Part shown: one piece after another, positions 43,922 through 50,853 of the stretch
Position numbering within the stretch: the first letter of the stretch is position 1
Layout of the letters: every line of letters starts with the position of its first letter
DNA from: Candidatus Promineofilum glycogenicum
GTDB taxonomy: Bacteria; Chloroflexota; Anaerolineae; Promineifilales; Promineifilaceae
Direction of reading: 5' to 3'
NCBI GenBank assembly: GCA_016707605.1
Contig: JADJHJ010000019.1
Span: 1 to 50,853 of the forward strand
Length of the DNA stretch: 50,853 nt
The notes under the pieces: model-generated
What the model was told of the DNA's origin: nothing
The model's input: only the letters and a program-made list of their open reading frames with translations
The model's database searches: none
Made by a program: the position numbers and the translations under genes

Positions 43922-44338
43922 ATGGATGTTCAGCACCTAGAGAACGTACAAACGGAAACCGTATCTATGACCGAAGCGGCCGGCGCAACGGTCCGCAACC
44001 TGCTGATACAGAAGAACGTGCCCGACTATGGCCTGCGCGTCTTCGTCGCCGGCGGCGGCTGCTCCGGCATGCAGTACGGCATGGCCCTGGAGGCCGAGGC
44101 CCGCGACTACGACCACGTCATCGAGCAGGACGGGGTGAAGATCTTCATCGACCCGACCAGCATGATGTACCTGGAAGGCGCGACCATCGACTACGTGGAC
44201 AGCATCATGGGCGGCGGCTTCAAGATCGAGAACCCCAACGCCGTCACCTCCTGCGGCTGCGGTTCGTCGTTCAAGGCCAAGAACGGCGGCGGCTATGAGG
44301 GCGCGGCCGGCGGCGGTGGTTGCGGCTGCGGCCACTAG
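43922..44338 (+). CDS. A-type iron-sulfur cluster carrier (ErpA/IscA-like) with extra CGCG tail
   Basis: The 138-residue protein has the A-type carrier fold: LRVFVAGGGCSGMQYGM (Cys47), then the YVDSIMGGGFKIENPNAV region and the C-terminal SCGCGSSF (Cys111 and Cys113). It receives or donates Fe-S clusters during assembly of cytosolic Fe-S proteins such as aconitase. Unusually, it continues past the canonical end with a glycine-rich tail that ends GGGCGCGH, adding a second CGC pair (Cys134, Cys136). The gene has a strong promoter, AAGGA before the ATG and a clear terminator, so it is monocistronic. Confidence 0.92.
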   Translation: MDVQHLENVQTETVSMTEAAGATVRNLLIQKNVPDYGLRVFVAGGGCSGMQYGMALEAEARDYDHVIEQDGVKIFIDPTSMMYLEGATIDYVDSIMGGGFKIENPNAVTSCGCGSSFKAKNGGGYEGAAGGGGCGCGH

Positions 44339-44364
44339 TCCCACCCGATTCTGTTGCTTCATGA

Positions 44365-44398
44365 GGGTGTCGCCGTTGTCCGGCCGACACCCTTTTTT
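44365..44398 (+). terminator. Rho-independent terminator of the Fe-S carrier gene
   Basis: GGGTGTCG (44365-44372) pairs with CGACACCC (44385-44392), followed at once by TTTTTT. It sits 26 nt after the stop and just before the ribosome-binding site of the DUF2203 gene. Confidence 0.9.
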
Positions 44399-44418
44399 AT
44401 TGGTCAAGGAGTCGCTAC

Positions 44419-44796
44419 ATGAGCCTGCGCTACTACACCGTCAAAGAAGCCAACGCCACGCTGCCGGAGCTGGAGCCGCTGGTCGGCCGTGTGCTGGAGT
44501 TGCGGGCGCGCCTCAGCCACGAGAGCCGGGCCATTGACGCCCTGTCGGTCACGCCGGGTAGCGACCTGGGCGGCCCGCTGTTCTCGCGCCTGACGGTGGA
44601 AGTGGGCGAGATCGAAGACCTGATCGAGCGCATCCAGTCTTACGGCTGCGTACTGAAAAGCCTGGAAGCAGGGCTGTTGGACTTCCTGTGCGAGCGCGAC
44701 GGCCGCGACGTCTTCCTCTGCTGGCGCTATGGCGAGCCGGCGGTGCAGTACTACCACGAAATTCACAGCGGCTATCAGGGGCGGCGGCCGGTCTAG
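44419..44796 (+). CDS. DUF2203 family protein
   Basis: The 125-residue protein has the DUF2203 pattern. An N-terminal helix reads YYTVKEANATLPELEPLVGR. After the middle helices comes YGCVLKSLEAGLLDFLCERD, then FLCWRYGEPAVQYYHEIHSG. The function of the family is unknown. It is cytosolic and of normal length. CAAGGAG lies 7 nt before ATG 44419. The strong upstream terminator implies a separate promoter or read-through, but none is obvious in the short space. It ends before a hairpin that separates it from the convergent peptidase gene. Confidence 0.9.
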   Translation: MSLRYYTVKEANATLPELEPLVGRVLELRARLSHESRAIDALSVTPGSDLGGPLFSRLTVEVGEIEDLIERIQSYGCVLKSLEAGLLDFLCERDGRDVFLCWRYGEPAVQYYHEIHSGYQGRRPV

Positions 44797-44843
44797 AACA
44801 GCTCACGCCAAGGCGCGAAGGGGCAAAGACGCAAAGAGGAATT

Positions 44844-44878
44844 GGGCCTGGCGTTCCTGGCAGGAACGAACCAGGCCC
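44844..44878. terminator. Bidirectional hairpin between DUF2203 and peptidase genes
   Basis: GGGCCTGG (44844-44851) pairs with CCAGGCCC (44871-44878), and CGTTCCT pairs with AGGAACG inside it. TTCAT follows on the plus strand. It lies between convergent genes, so it could end both transcripts, although the T tract is short. Confidence 0.7.
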
Positions 44879-44888
44879 TTCATCCCCA

Positions 44889-45554
44889 TTAGGGCGTAAA
44901 CAGTTTCCAATGGCCCTCGGAGATAACTTCGACCGCGCCGTCGACCACTTTGATGGCGGTCTCGTCGTTAATTGCGTACGCCGGCACCCGCATCCTGGCG
45001 GCCCACCTTTCCGCGCCGGCCATCGTGTTTTCCGGCAGCATTTCGTGATCCAGGTGCGGAAAGATGGCAAAATCGACCAGGCCCAGTGTTTCATCGCCCC
45101 CCGTGGGCGGCGTCCAGCCGACGAAATCCTGCCCGATGTTGGGGGCCATCACCATGCTGCCGGCGCTCAGTCCCACGTAGACGGCGCGCAGCGACGGCAG
45201 CAGGTCGGCCAGTCCCGATTGCCGCATCCAGTAGCTTAGATAGAGGGGGTCGCCGCCATTCACCAGCAGAACGTCGGTCTCCTGGACCATGGGAACCCAG
45301 CGATCTTCACCGATGCTGGGTAGCGCAGTCAACTCCAGCACTCCCAGCGACTTCCAACCCAATTCGCACATGGGGCAGTCAGGTTCTTGACCGCTGATGA
45401 ACCCCCATGCCATGCCAGACCCGTTGCGGAGGGCGTAGCTGGCGGTGGGGATACATAGGGCGTTGCACTCGGCAATCGGTTTGCCCAGCAGGTCGAGCAG
45501 CGCGTTGTGGATAGTGGCGTTTTTGATGCCGGCGGAAGTGAGCAGTAATTTCAT
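44889..45554 (-). CDS. Peptidase E-like protein (S51, class I glutamine amidotransferase-like)
   Basis: The 221-residue protein begins MKLLLTSAGIKNATIHNALL. It has LLVNGGDPLYLSYWMRQSG and the nucleophile elbow YVGLSAGSMVMAPNIG (Ser in GLSAGS), as in alpha-aspartyl dipeptidase and cyanophycinase relatives. It may cleave Asp-X dipeptides. The His after DFAIFPHLDHEM is a likely catalytic partner. AAGGAGAT precedes the ATG, and TATGAT (45587-45592, minus) lies upstream. The gene is monocistronic. Confidence 0.9.
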   Translation of the reverse strand: MKLLLTSAGIKNATIHNALLDLLGKPIAECNALCIPTASYALRNGSGMAWGFISGQEPDCPMCELGWKSLGVLELTALPSIGEDRWVPMVQETDVLLVNGGDPLYLSYWMRQSGLADLLPSLRAVYVGLSAGSMVMAPNIGQDFVGWTPPTGGDETLGLVDFAIFPHLDHEMLPENTMAGAERWAARMRVPAYAINDETAIKVVDGAVEVISEGHWKLFTP

Positions 45555-45586
45555 GATTCATCTCCTTGGCAATTTTACGATAGATG

Positions 45587-45592
45587 ATCATA
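45587..45592 (-). promoter_or_regulatory. Candidate -10 box (TATGAT) for the peptidase E gene
   Basis: TATGAT on the minus strand lies 33 nt before ATG 45554, with an AAGGAGAT ribosome-binding site between. No convincing -35. Confidence 0.45.
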
Positions 45593-45651
45593 GCGTCGTT
45601 GGCAATCTTGGCGATCTTGGCGAGCGATTCTTCAAAATCTGCCCAATCTGC

Positions 45652-47130
45652 CTAATTTGCGGCTAACCCTTCTGTCGTCCGGCGCAGGAAGGCGACGGCC
45701 GCCTCGCGGGTCGTCACCTCGCCCGCGGCCTGCGCCTCCTCCAGTTCGGCCAGCAGCCGCCCCAGCTCGCGCCCCGGCTCAATGCCCAGCAGTTCCATCA
45801 CTTCCAGCCCGTTCAACAGCCGCGTCGGCGCGACCGTCTCCTGATAGCCGTTGAAGTAGGTGTCGAGCAGCGCGCCGACGACGCCCAGCAGCGCCGCCCA
45901 ACTGTCACTGGGGCCGAGGCCGTCGTAGGTCGCCAGGTGGTCGGCCAGCGACAGCAGGGCCACGTCTAGCCCGGCGGCGTGCAGAGCGCGGTAGTAGCGG
46001 TAGACGGTGCGGCGCGAGGGCGGGCGGCCGTCTTTGGCCAGGTAGAGCGGGCGCATGTGGCCGGCCACCGTATCGTGCACGCGCCGCACGGCCTCGCCGC
46101 TGAACTTGAGCCGGTTCAGCCGCGCCCTGGCCAGCCCCGCGCCGGTCTCATCATGGCCCAGGAAGCGGATGCGCCCCGTCTCGTCAATGGTTTGGGTCGC
46201 CGGCTTGCCGATGTCGTGGAGCAGCGCCCCCCAACGCAGCAGCAGCCGGCCGCTGAAGCCGCCATCGAGCAGCGCCGCCAGATGGACGGCCAGGGCCGCC
46301 CGGTGGGGTGACAGGATCGCCGCGACCTCTTCCGCCCACGCCGCCGCGACCGGTTGGCCACCGGCAATCCGTTCCACCAGAACAAGCCAAGCCAGCACGC
46401 TGAAGGTGTGTCGCTGCACGTCCTCATGGTGGGGCGGCGATTGGGCCACCCCGGACAGCGCGGCTATTTCGGGCAGAACGTGGCCCAACAGGTCCAGTTC
46501 GTGCAGCCGGCCGATGATGTCGTAGGGCTTCTCGGTCAGCAGCAGGCGGTTCAGCTCATCGCGCACCCGCTCCGGCGACGTGCGACTGGTCAGCAATGGC
46601 CCGGCGGCGCGGACGGCGGTGATCGTCTCGTCGGTCAGCGTGAAGTCGAGTTGGGTGGCGAAGCGCGCCGCACGCAGGGCGCGCACCGGGTCGTCGGCGA
46701 TGGAGTTGGCGTGGATGATGCCAATGCGCCCCGCGGCCAGATCGGCCAGCCCGCCGTGGTTGTCGATCACCTCGCCGGCCGTCCGCGCCGCCACCGGCAG
46801 GGCCAGAGCGTTGATGGTGAAGTCGCGGGCGCGCAGGTCGTCGGCCAGCGTGTCGCCGCGAAAGCGGGCGATGTCGAGCGTCGTGTCGCTGTCGGGCACG
46901 AGGATGCGACCGACGTCGCGCTCCTCGTCCAACCGATAGGCGGGCAGCCCCAGCCGGCGGGCCAGGTCGAAGGTCAGGTCGATGGCCCCCGCGGCGACAA
47001 TGAGGTCGATGTCGTGGTTGTCCCGCCCCAGCAGCGCGTCGCGCACGACACCGCCGACCAGGTAGACCGGCCGGCCGTGCGTGGCCAGCAGCGGCCGGAT
47101 GCGGTCGAGAAATGGGTCGAGGGGGAGCAT
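45652..47130 (-). CDS. cca: CCA tRNA nucleotidyltransferase / poly(A) polymerase family with HD domain
   Basis: The 492-residue protein has the class II nucleotidyltransferase head VYLVGGVVRDALLGRDNHDI with the metal-binding DID. RDFTINALAL and RALRAARFATQLDF follow, and then an HD-type domain with LLHDIGKPATQ. It adds or repairs the CCA end of tRNAs; the HD part suggests a 2',3'-cyclic phosphodiesterase or phosphatase side activity. ATG 47130 is chosen over 47148 because TATACA lies 6 nt upstream and no Shine-Dalgarno exists, so the transcript may be leaderless. Its TAG stop is in a CAGATT-type repeat fragment. Confidence 0.9.
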   Translation of the reverse strand: MLPLDPFLDRIRPLLATHGRPVYLVGGVVRDALLGRDNHDIDLIVAAGAIDLTFDLARRLGLPAYRLDEERDVGRILVPDSDTTLDIARFRGDTLADDLRARDFTINALALPVAARTAGEVIDNHGGLADLAAGRIGIIHANSIADDPVRALRAARFATQLDFTLTDETITAVRAAGPLLTSRTSPERVRDELNRLLLTEKPYDIIGRLHELDLLGHVLPEIAALSGVAQSPPHHEDVQRHTFSVLAWLVLVERIAGGQPVAAAWAEEVAAILSPHRAALAVHLAALLDGGFSGRLLLRWGALLHDIGKPATQTIDETGRIRFLGHDETGAGLARARLNRLKFSGEAVRRVHDTVAGHMRPLYLAKDGRPPSRRTVYRYYRALHAAGLDVALLSLADHLATYDGLGPSDSWAALLGVVGALLDTYFNGYQETVAPTRLLNGLEVMELLGIEPGRELGRLLAELEEAQAAGEVTTREAAVAFLRRTTEGLAAN

Positions 47131-47136
47131 GGGCGT

Positions 47137-47142
47137 TGTATA
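47137..47142 (-). promoter_or_regulatory. Candidate -10 box (TATACA) for a leaderless cca transcript
   Basis: TATACA on the minus strand ends 6 nt before ATG 47130. No Shine-Dalgarno lies between, which suits a transcript starting at the AUG. Confidence 0.4.
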
Positions 47143-47189
47143 GCGCAACTTACCAAAGTCTATTCTGTGGCGCGATTTGGCAAAGCGCG

Positions 47190-47756
<567 letters not shown>

Positions 47757-47769
47757 GGTTAATACTCCG

Positions 47770-48363
47770 TTAGGCCGCACTAGGCTCAAGCGTGGTTATA
47801 ACCTGATGGCACTCGCGGCAGCGGGCCTCATAGACCTCGGCCGCGCCGACCAGCACCACCGGGTCGTCGAACGCGGCCGGCCGTCCCTCGATGAGCCGCT
47901 GGGTGCGGCTGGCCTCCTCGCCACAGACAACGCAGATGGCGTGCAGCTTGTCCACGTGCTCGGCGCGGGCCAGCAGGGCGGGCAGGGGGCCGAACGGCAG
48001 GCCGCGAAAGTCCATGTCCAGCCCGGCGCAGATGACGCGAATACCGGCATCGGCCAGATGCTCACAGACGGCGATGATGCCGTTGTCGAAGAACTGCACT
48101 TCGTCAATGGCCACGACGGTCGTCAGCGGATCGAGCGCGTCCAGAATGTCGGCGGCGCGCAGCACCGGCTGGGCCTCGAAGTGCAGGCCGTTGTGGGACG
48201 TGACCTTCTCGACGTGATAGCGCTGGTCGATGGTCGGCTTGAACGCCTGCACTTGCTGGCGGGCGATGACGGCGCGGCGCAGGCGGCGGATCATCTCCTC
48301 CGTCTTGCCGCTGAACATGCTGCCACAGATCAACTCGATGCTGCCGCGTGAATGCTTGCTCAT
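47770..48363 (-). CDS. tdk: Thymidine kinase (type II, zinc-containing)
   Basis: The 197-residue protein has the type II TK P-loop ELICGSMFSGKTEEMIRR, the Walker B-like VVAIDEVQFFDNGI, and the lasso with paired cysteines CVVCGEEA and CRECHQ that bind zinc. It phosphorylates thymidine to dTMP in nucleoside salvage. GGGAGGTCC precedes ATG 48363. That Shine-Dalgarno lies just past the T tract of a terminator hairpin on the same strand, so read-through from rpmE may be controlled. hpt follows in the same operon. Confidence 0.97.
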   Translation of the reverse strand: MSKHSRGSIELICGSMFSGKTEEMIRRLRRAVIARQQVQAFKPTIDQRYHVEKVTSHNGLHFEAQPVLRAADILDALDPLTTVVAIDEVQFFDNGIIAVCEHLADAGIRVICAGLDMDFRGLPFGPLPALLARAEHVDKLHAICVVCGEEASRTQRLIEGRPAAFDDPVVLVGAAEVYEARCRECHQVITTLEPSAA

Positions 48364-48371
48364 GGACCTCC

Positions 48372-48415
48372 CTGGAAAACGAAAAGGGCAGATACGCCTC
48401 TAGACGTACCTGCCC
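48372..48415 (-). terminator. Rho-independent terminator between rpmE and tdk
   Basis: On the minus strand, GGGCAGGTACG (48415-48405) pairs with its near complement (48396-48386), followed by CTTTTCGTTTT. It lies between the end of rpmE and the tdk ribosome-binding site, and should end the rplU-rpmA-rpmE transcript or attenuate tdk. Confidence 0.8.
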
Positions 48416-48527
48416 ATTATCGCCCGGAATTGTATTCGGGACAAAGACAGAAGAGCTCACGCAAAGGCGCAAAGAGTGCAAAGACGCAAAGAAGAATTCT
48501 TTTTTGGCGTCCTTGGCTTTCTTTATA

Positions 48528-48974
48528 TTAGGCGATCAGTTCTTCGTCGCGCAGGGCGCGCTTGATCTTGATCAGGGCCGTCTGGCCGATGCCCTGCAGG
48601 GCCAGCACGGCGTCGTCGCCCTGCTTCAGCAGGGCCAGCAGGTCGCCATAGGTGGTCAGCCCGGCGTCGCGCAGGGCGTTGGTAGCCCGCGTGCCCAGGT
48701 CCATCATGTCGATGGCGAAGTTCTCGGGCATACGGCTCTGCTTGGTCGTCTCGGTCGTCGTCTGGATGTCCTGACGGCGCTGCAAACGACGCATGAAGCG
48801 ATCGACCTGGCCCTCGGTGTCCATCAGGCGCTGCGTACCGGTGTAGAACGGGTGCGTGCCCGACCAGACTTCGACGACGATCTGCGGCTTGGTCGAGCCG
48901 ACGGTCATGACGACCTCGCCTTCGACGATCACCTTGGCGTCGGGATACCACTTGGGATGGGTGTTGTCCTTCAC
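48528..48974 (-). CDS. rpmE: Ribosomal protein L31 fused to an RNA polymerase alpha-CTD-like domain
   Basis: The 148-residue protein has two parts. Residues 1-67 are L31 of the zinc-free (C-minus) type: MKDNTHPKWYPDAK at the start and THPFYTGTQRLMDTEGQVDR with RF after it, without any cysteine. Residues about 83-148 form a helix-hairpin-helix region like the C-terminal domain of RNA polymerase alpha: DLGTRATNALRDAGLTTYGD and LQGIGQTALIKIKRALRDEE. Arg96 and Asn99 match R265 and N268 of the E. coli domain; its Lys298 and Ser299 equivalents are not kept. Ordinary L31 is 65-90 residues long. The linker is QTTTETTKQS-rich. It is the third gene of the rplU-rpmA-rpmE operon. Confidence 0.9.
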   Translation of the reverse strand: MKDNTHPKWYPDAKVIVEGEVVMTVGSTKPQIVVEVWSGTHPFYTGTQRLMDTEGQVDRFMRRLQRRQDIQTTTETTKQSRMPENFAIDMMDLGTRATNALRDAGLTTYGDLLALLKQGDDAVLALQGIGQTALIKIKRALRDEELIA

Positions 48975-48980
48975 GATGCC

Positions 48981-49256
48981 TTACTCCCCAACGCTCTCGG
49001 CCGCGGCCACAGGATAAACGCTGATGTGCTTGCGGCCGAGGCGCGTCTCGAACGTCACCTGGCCATCAATCAGCGCGTAGATGGTGTAGTCGCTGCCCAC
49101 GCCGACGTTGTTGCCGGGGTGGAACTTGGTGCCCTTCTGGCGAACAATGATCACGCCGGGGCCGACGAACTCGCCGCCGTAGCGCTTGATACCCAGGCGC
49201 TGGGCGTTGCTGTCGCGGCCGTTGCGGGATGAACCGCTACCTTTCTTGTGTGCCAT
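48981..49256 (-). CDS. rpmA: 50S ribosomal protein L27
   Basis: The 91-residue protein starts MAHKKGSGSSRNGRDSNAQR and has LGIKRYGGEFVGPGVIIVRQ and GTKFHPGNNVGVGSDYTIYA, all standard L27. It lies in the large subunit near the peptidyl transferase centre. There is no N-terminal extension needing Prp cleavage, since the protein begins directly with MAHKKG. It sits between rplU and rpmE on the minus strand in the usual L21-L27 order, 33 nt after rplU. Confidence 0.98.
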   Translation of the reverse strand: MAHKKGSGSSRNGRDSNAQRLGIKRYGGEFVGPGVIIVRQKGTKFHPGNNVGVGSDYTIYALIDGQVTFETRLGRKHISVYPVAAAESVGE

Positions 49257-49289
49257 TTCAGTACTCTCCTGGCCTCCAATCCGGCCGAA

Positions 49290-49604
49290 CTAGCCCGCGA
49301 CGATCTCGTCAATGCGCAGGCGGGTGTAATCTTGCCGATGACCGCGACGCCGGCGATAGCGCAGCTTCGCCCGGTACTTCCAGACGAGGATCTTCTTGCC
49401 GCGATACTGCTCCACGACGGTCGCCTTCACGGTGGCCCCGGAAATCGTCGGCTGTCCCACCTGAACGCCGTCGCCATTGGCGAGCAGCAGGACGTTCGTC
49501 AACTCCACCTGGTCACCGACTTCATAGGGCAGCTTCTCCACAGAGAAGGTATGGCCCTCTTCGGCGCGGTATTGCCGGCCACCACTTTCCACAATTGCGT
49601 ACAC
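49290..49604 (-). CDS. rplU: 50S ribosomal protein L21
   Basis: The 104-residue protein (as start GTG 49604) begins MYAIVESGGRQYRAEEGHTF and has the L21 core VGDQVELTNVLLLANGDGVQ and ILVWKYRAKLRYRRRRGHRQ. The longer frame from 49730 would add 42 codons across the leader and is excluded. GGAGG lies 5 nt before the GTG. It is the first gene of the rplU-rpmA-rpmE operon. A strong hairpin directly before the ribosome-binding site suggests autoregulation. Confidence 0.95.
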   Translation of the reverse strand: MYAIVESGGRQYRAEEGHTFSVEKLPYEVGDQVELTNVLLLANGDGVQVGQPTISGATVKATVVEQYRGKKILVWKYRAKLRYRRRRGHRQDYTRLRIDEIVAG

Positions 49605-49650
49605 AATATCCTCCAAAAAGAACCGGCATCCGTACATGATGCCGGTTTCC
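49605..49650 (-). promoter_or_regulatory. rplU leader hairpin, candidate L21 autoregulatory attenuator
   Basis: On the minus strand, AACCGGCATC and GATGCCGGTT form a perfect 10-bp stem with a 7-nt loop (49647-49638 and 49630-49621). CTTTTTGGAGG follows, so a terminator-like T tract runs straight into the Shine-Dalgarno of rplU. L21 leaders with ligand-like regulation are known in several bacteria. This one may stop transcription or hide the ribosome-binding site. Confidence 0.7.
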
Positions 49651-49790
49651 GTCACTTCGGTTGCTTGTTCACAGCGCGGCGTGGGCGTGGTTGGTGACCC
49701 GCGTCGCGAATAAAGATTATAGGTCATCACCCGGTGATTGTCAAACGGCGTTAGCGACCGCGCTCATTTCGCCCCATGCCCTACTTGGCG

Positions 49791-49796
49791 TATAAT
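49791..49796 (+). promoter_or_regulatory. -10 box (TATAAT) for a near-leaderless ruvB transcript
   Basis: TATAAT lies 10 nt before ATG 49807. The expected start is at about 49803, so the leader would be about 4 nt. No Shine-Dalgarno is seen. Confidence 0.55.
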
Positions 49797-49806
49797 CCCG
49801 CCCACC

Positions 49807-50853
49807 ATGACCAGTGAACCGCCGCCCGACCGGGCCATCGCCCCCCAGCAGCAGGCCGACGACGTCGGGCTGGACACGATGTTGCGGCCGCAACGCCTGT
49901 CGCAGTTCACCGGCCAGGACCGGCTGAAGGACAACCTGCGCATTCTCATCGAAGCCGCCCGCGCCCGTGGCGAGTCGCTCGACCACGTGCTCTTCCACGG
50001 CCCGCCCGGTTTGGGCAAGACGACGCTGGCCCAGGTCGTGGCCAACGAGATGAACGCCAACATCCGCCACACCGCCGGCCCGGCCATTGAACACTCCGGC
50101 GATCTGGCGGCCATCCTGTCCAACATGCGCACCGGCGACATTCTGTTCATTGACGAAGTCCACCGCCTCAGCCGGCCGGTGGAGGAGATCCTCTACCCGG
50201 CGATGGAGGACTTCGTGCTCGACTTGATCGTCGGCAAGGGGCCGGGGGCCAAAAACGTGCGTCTGAAGCTGCCGCGCTTCACCGTCATCGGGGCGACGAC
50301 GCGGCTGGCGCTGATGACCGCGCCGTTGCGCGCCCGCTTCGGCGCGGTCTATCGCATGGACTTCTATGACCAGGCGGCGATGGAGACGATTGTCGAGCGC
50401 GGGGCGCGCATCCTCGACGTGCCCATCGCCCCGGCGGGCACGGCCGAGATCGCCCGCCGGGCGCGGGGCACGCCGCGCGTCGCCCTGCGGCTGCTGCGGC
50501 GCGTGCGCGACTACGCCCAGGTGCGCTCCGACGGGGCCATCGCCCACGACACGGCCATGGCCGCGCTCGACCTGATGGAGATCGACGTTCTGGGCCTGGA
50601 CGACCTCGACCGGCGCGTGCTGCGGGCCATCATCGAGAAGTTCGGCGGCGGGCCGGTGGGGCTGGAGACGATCGGCGCGTCGATCAGCGAGGAGTCGGAC
50701 ACGATCATGGACGTGGTCGAGCCGTATCTGCTGCAACTGGGCTTTCTGGAGCGCACGTCGCGCGGCCGCATGGCCACCGCCCACGCCTATCGCCACCTCG
50801 GCCTGCCCATTCCCGATACGGTCCGCGCCCAGCAGCCGGGGCTGTTTGCGCCC
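49807..50853 (+). CDS. ruvB: Holliday junction branch migration ATPase RuvB (3' end beyond window)
   Basis: Translation from ATG 49807 runs open to the window end (349 codons) without a stop, so the gene is incomplete at its 3' side. The N-terminus carries GLDTMLRPQRLSQFTGQDRL, the Walker A VLFHGPPGLGKTTLAQVV, and the Walker B DILFIDEVHRLSRPVEE. A sensor region TVIGATTRLALMTAPLRARF and the winged-helix end ETIGASISEESDTIMDVVEP follow. RuvB forms hexameric rings that drive branch migration with RuvA. Length and motifs match the usual 335-350 residues, so only a few codons can be missing. TATAAT sits 10 nt before the start. Confidence 0.97.
   Translation, partial: MTSEPPPDRAIAPQQQADDVGLDTMLRPQRLSQFTGQDRLKDNLRILIEAARARGESLDHVLFHGPPGLGKTTLAQVVANEMNANIRHTAGPAIEHSGDLAAILSNMRTGDILFIDEVHRLSRPVEEILYPAMEDFVLDLIVGKGPGAKNVRLKLPRFTVIGATTRLALMTAPLRARFGAVYRMDFYDQAAMETIVERGARILDVPIAPAGTAEIARRARGTPRVALRLLRRVRDYAQVRSDGAIAHDTAMAALDLMEIDVLGLDDLDRRVLRAIIEKFGGGPVGLETIGASISEESDTIMDVVEPYLLQLGFLERTSRGRMATAHAYRHLGLPIPDTVRAQQPGLFAP

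Noticed and set aside
49605..49730. 42-codon N-terminal extension of L21
   Set aside because: It covers the leader hairpin; GTG 49604 has GGAGG and gives the normal L21 start.

Overview
The window is a contiguous piece of a high-GC bacterial chromosome. It fits best with Chloroflexota, probably class Anaerolineae. This rests on overall gene content, on lipoprotein and single-anchor envelope proteins, and on the dense intergenic inverted repeats. No 16S rRNA gene, tRNA gene, transposase, integrase or CRISPR array was seen, so the taxonomy is inference. Genes are closely packed and many are translationally coupled through GTGA or ATGA overlaps. Almost every gap between genes is filled by inverted repeats built from 7-9 nt units.

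Layout. 1-1.4 kb: end of a phenylacetyl-CoA epoxidase operon (paaB'-paaC-paaD). 1.4-11.4 kb, minus strand: a frameshifted alpha/beta hydrolase, an acyl-CoA dehydrogenase-like flavoprotein, a sugar-nucleotide epimerase, a two-gene nucleotidyltransferase cassette of lower GC, a WecG/TagA glycosyltransferase, and two tandem paralogues of a PPDK N-terminal-domain protein. 11.5-16.1 kb: HIT protein, LysM-M23 lipoprotein, radical-SAM-associated protein and a large two-span membrane protein. 16.3-23.6 kb, plus strand: a FadR-type regulator with a well-formed promoter and candidate operator, then alkyl-DHAP synthase-like, glpD, pyrD, acylphosphatase and a FecR-like membrane protein. 23.6-28.6 kb, minus strand: radC with a small acidic protein, a beta-propeller lipoprotein and aconitase. 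28.8-37.4 kb, plus strand: P450-SDR, phosphatase-threonine synthase-like, mutS, and a coupled pair in which a histidine kinase-like protein and a tandem thioredoxin-fold protein have both lost key catalytic residues. 37.5-43.6 kb: fabH, a zinc metallopeptidase, small YtxH and Nfu_N proteins, aspS. 43.9-45.6 kb: an A-type Fe-S carrier, a DUF2203 protein and a peptidase S51. 45.7-49.6 kb, minus strand: rplU-rpmA-rpmE followed by tdk-hpt-cca. The window ends inside ruvB.

Themes. Lipid and acyl metabolism recurs: fadR, alkyl-DHAP synthase-like, glpD, acyl-CoA dehydrogenase, fabH and the paa genes. FadR next to alkyl-DHAP synthase and glycerol-3-phosphate dehydrogenase suggests control of ether-lipid or glycerolipid synthesis.

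Most unusual observations: ribosomal protein L31 fused to a domain like the RNA polymerase alpha C-terminal domain; the degenerate kinase plus cysteine-free thioredoxin-fold pair; a 92-bp perfect palindrome between convergent genes; a 42-nt tandem repeat that sits in frame inside glpD; and intergenic repeats that supply C-termini and stop codons to neighbouring genes.
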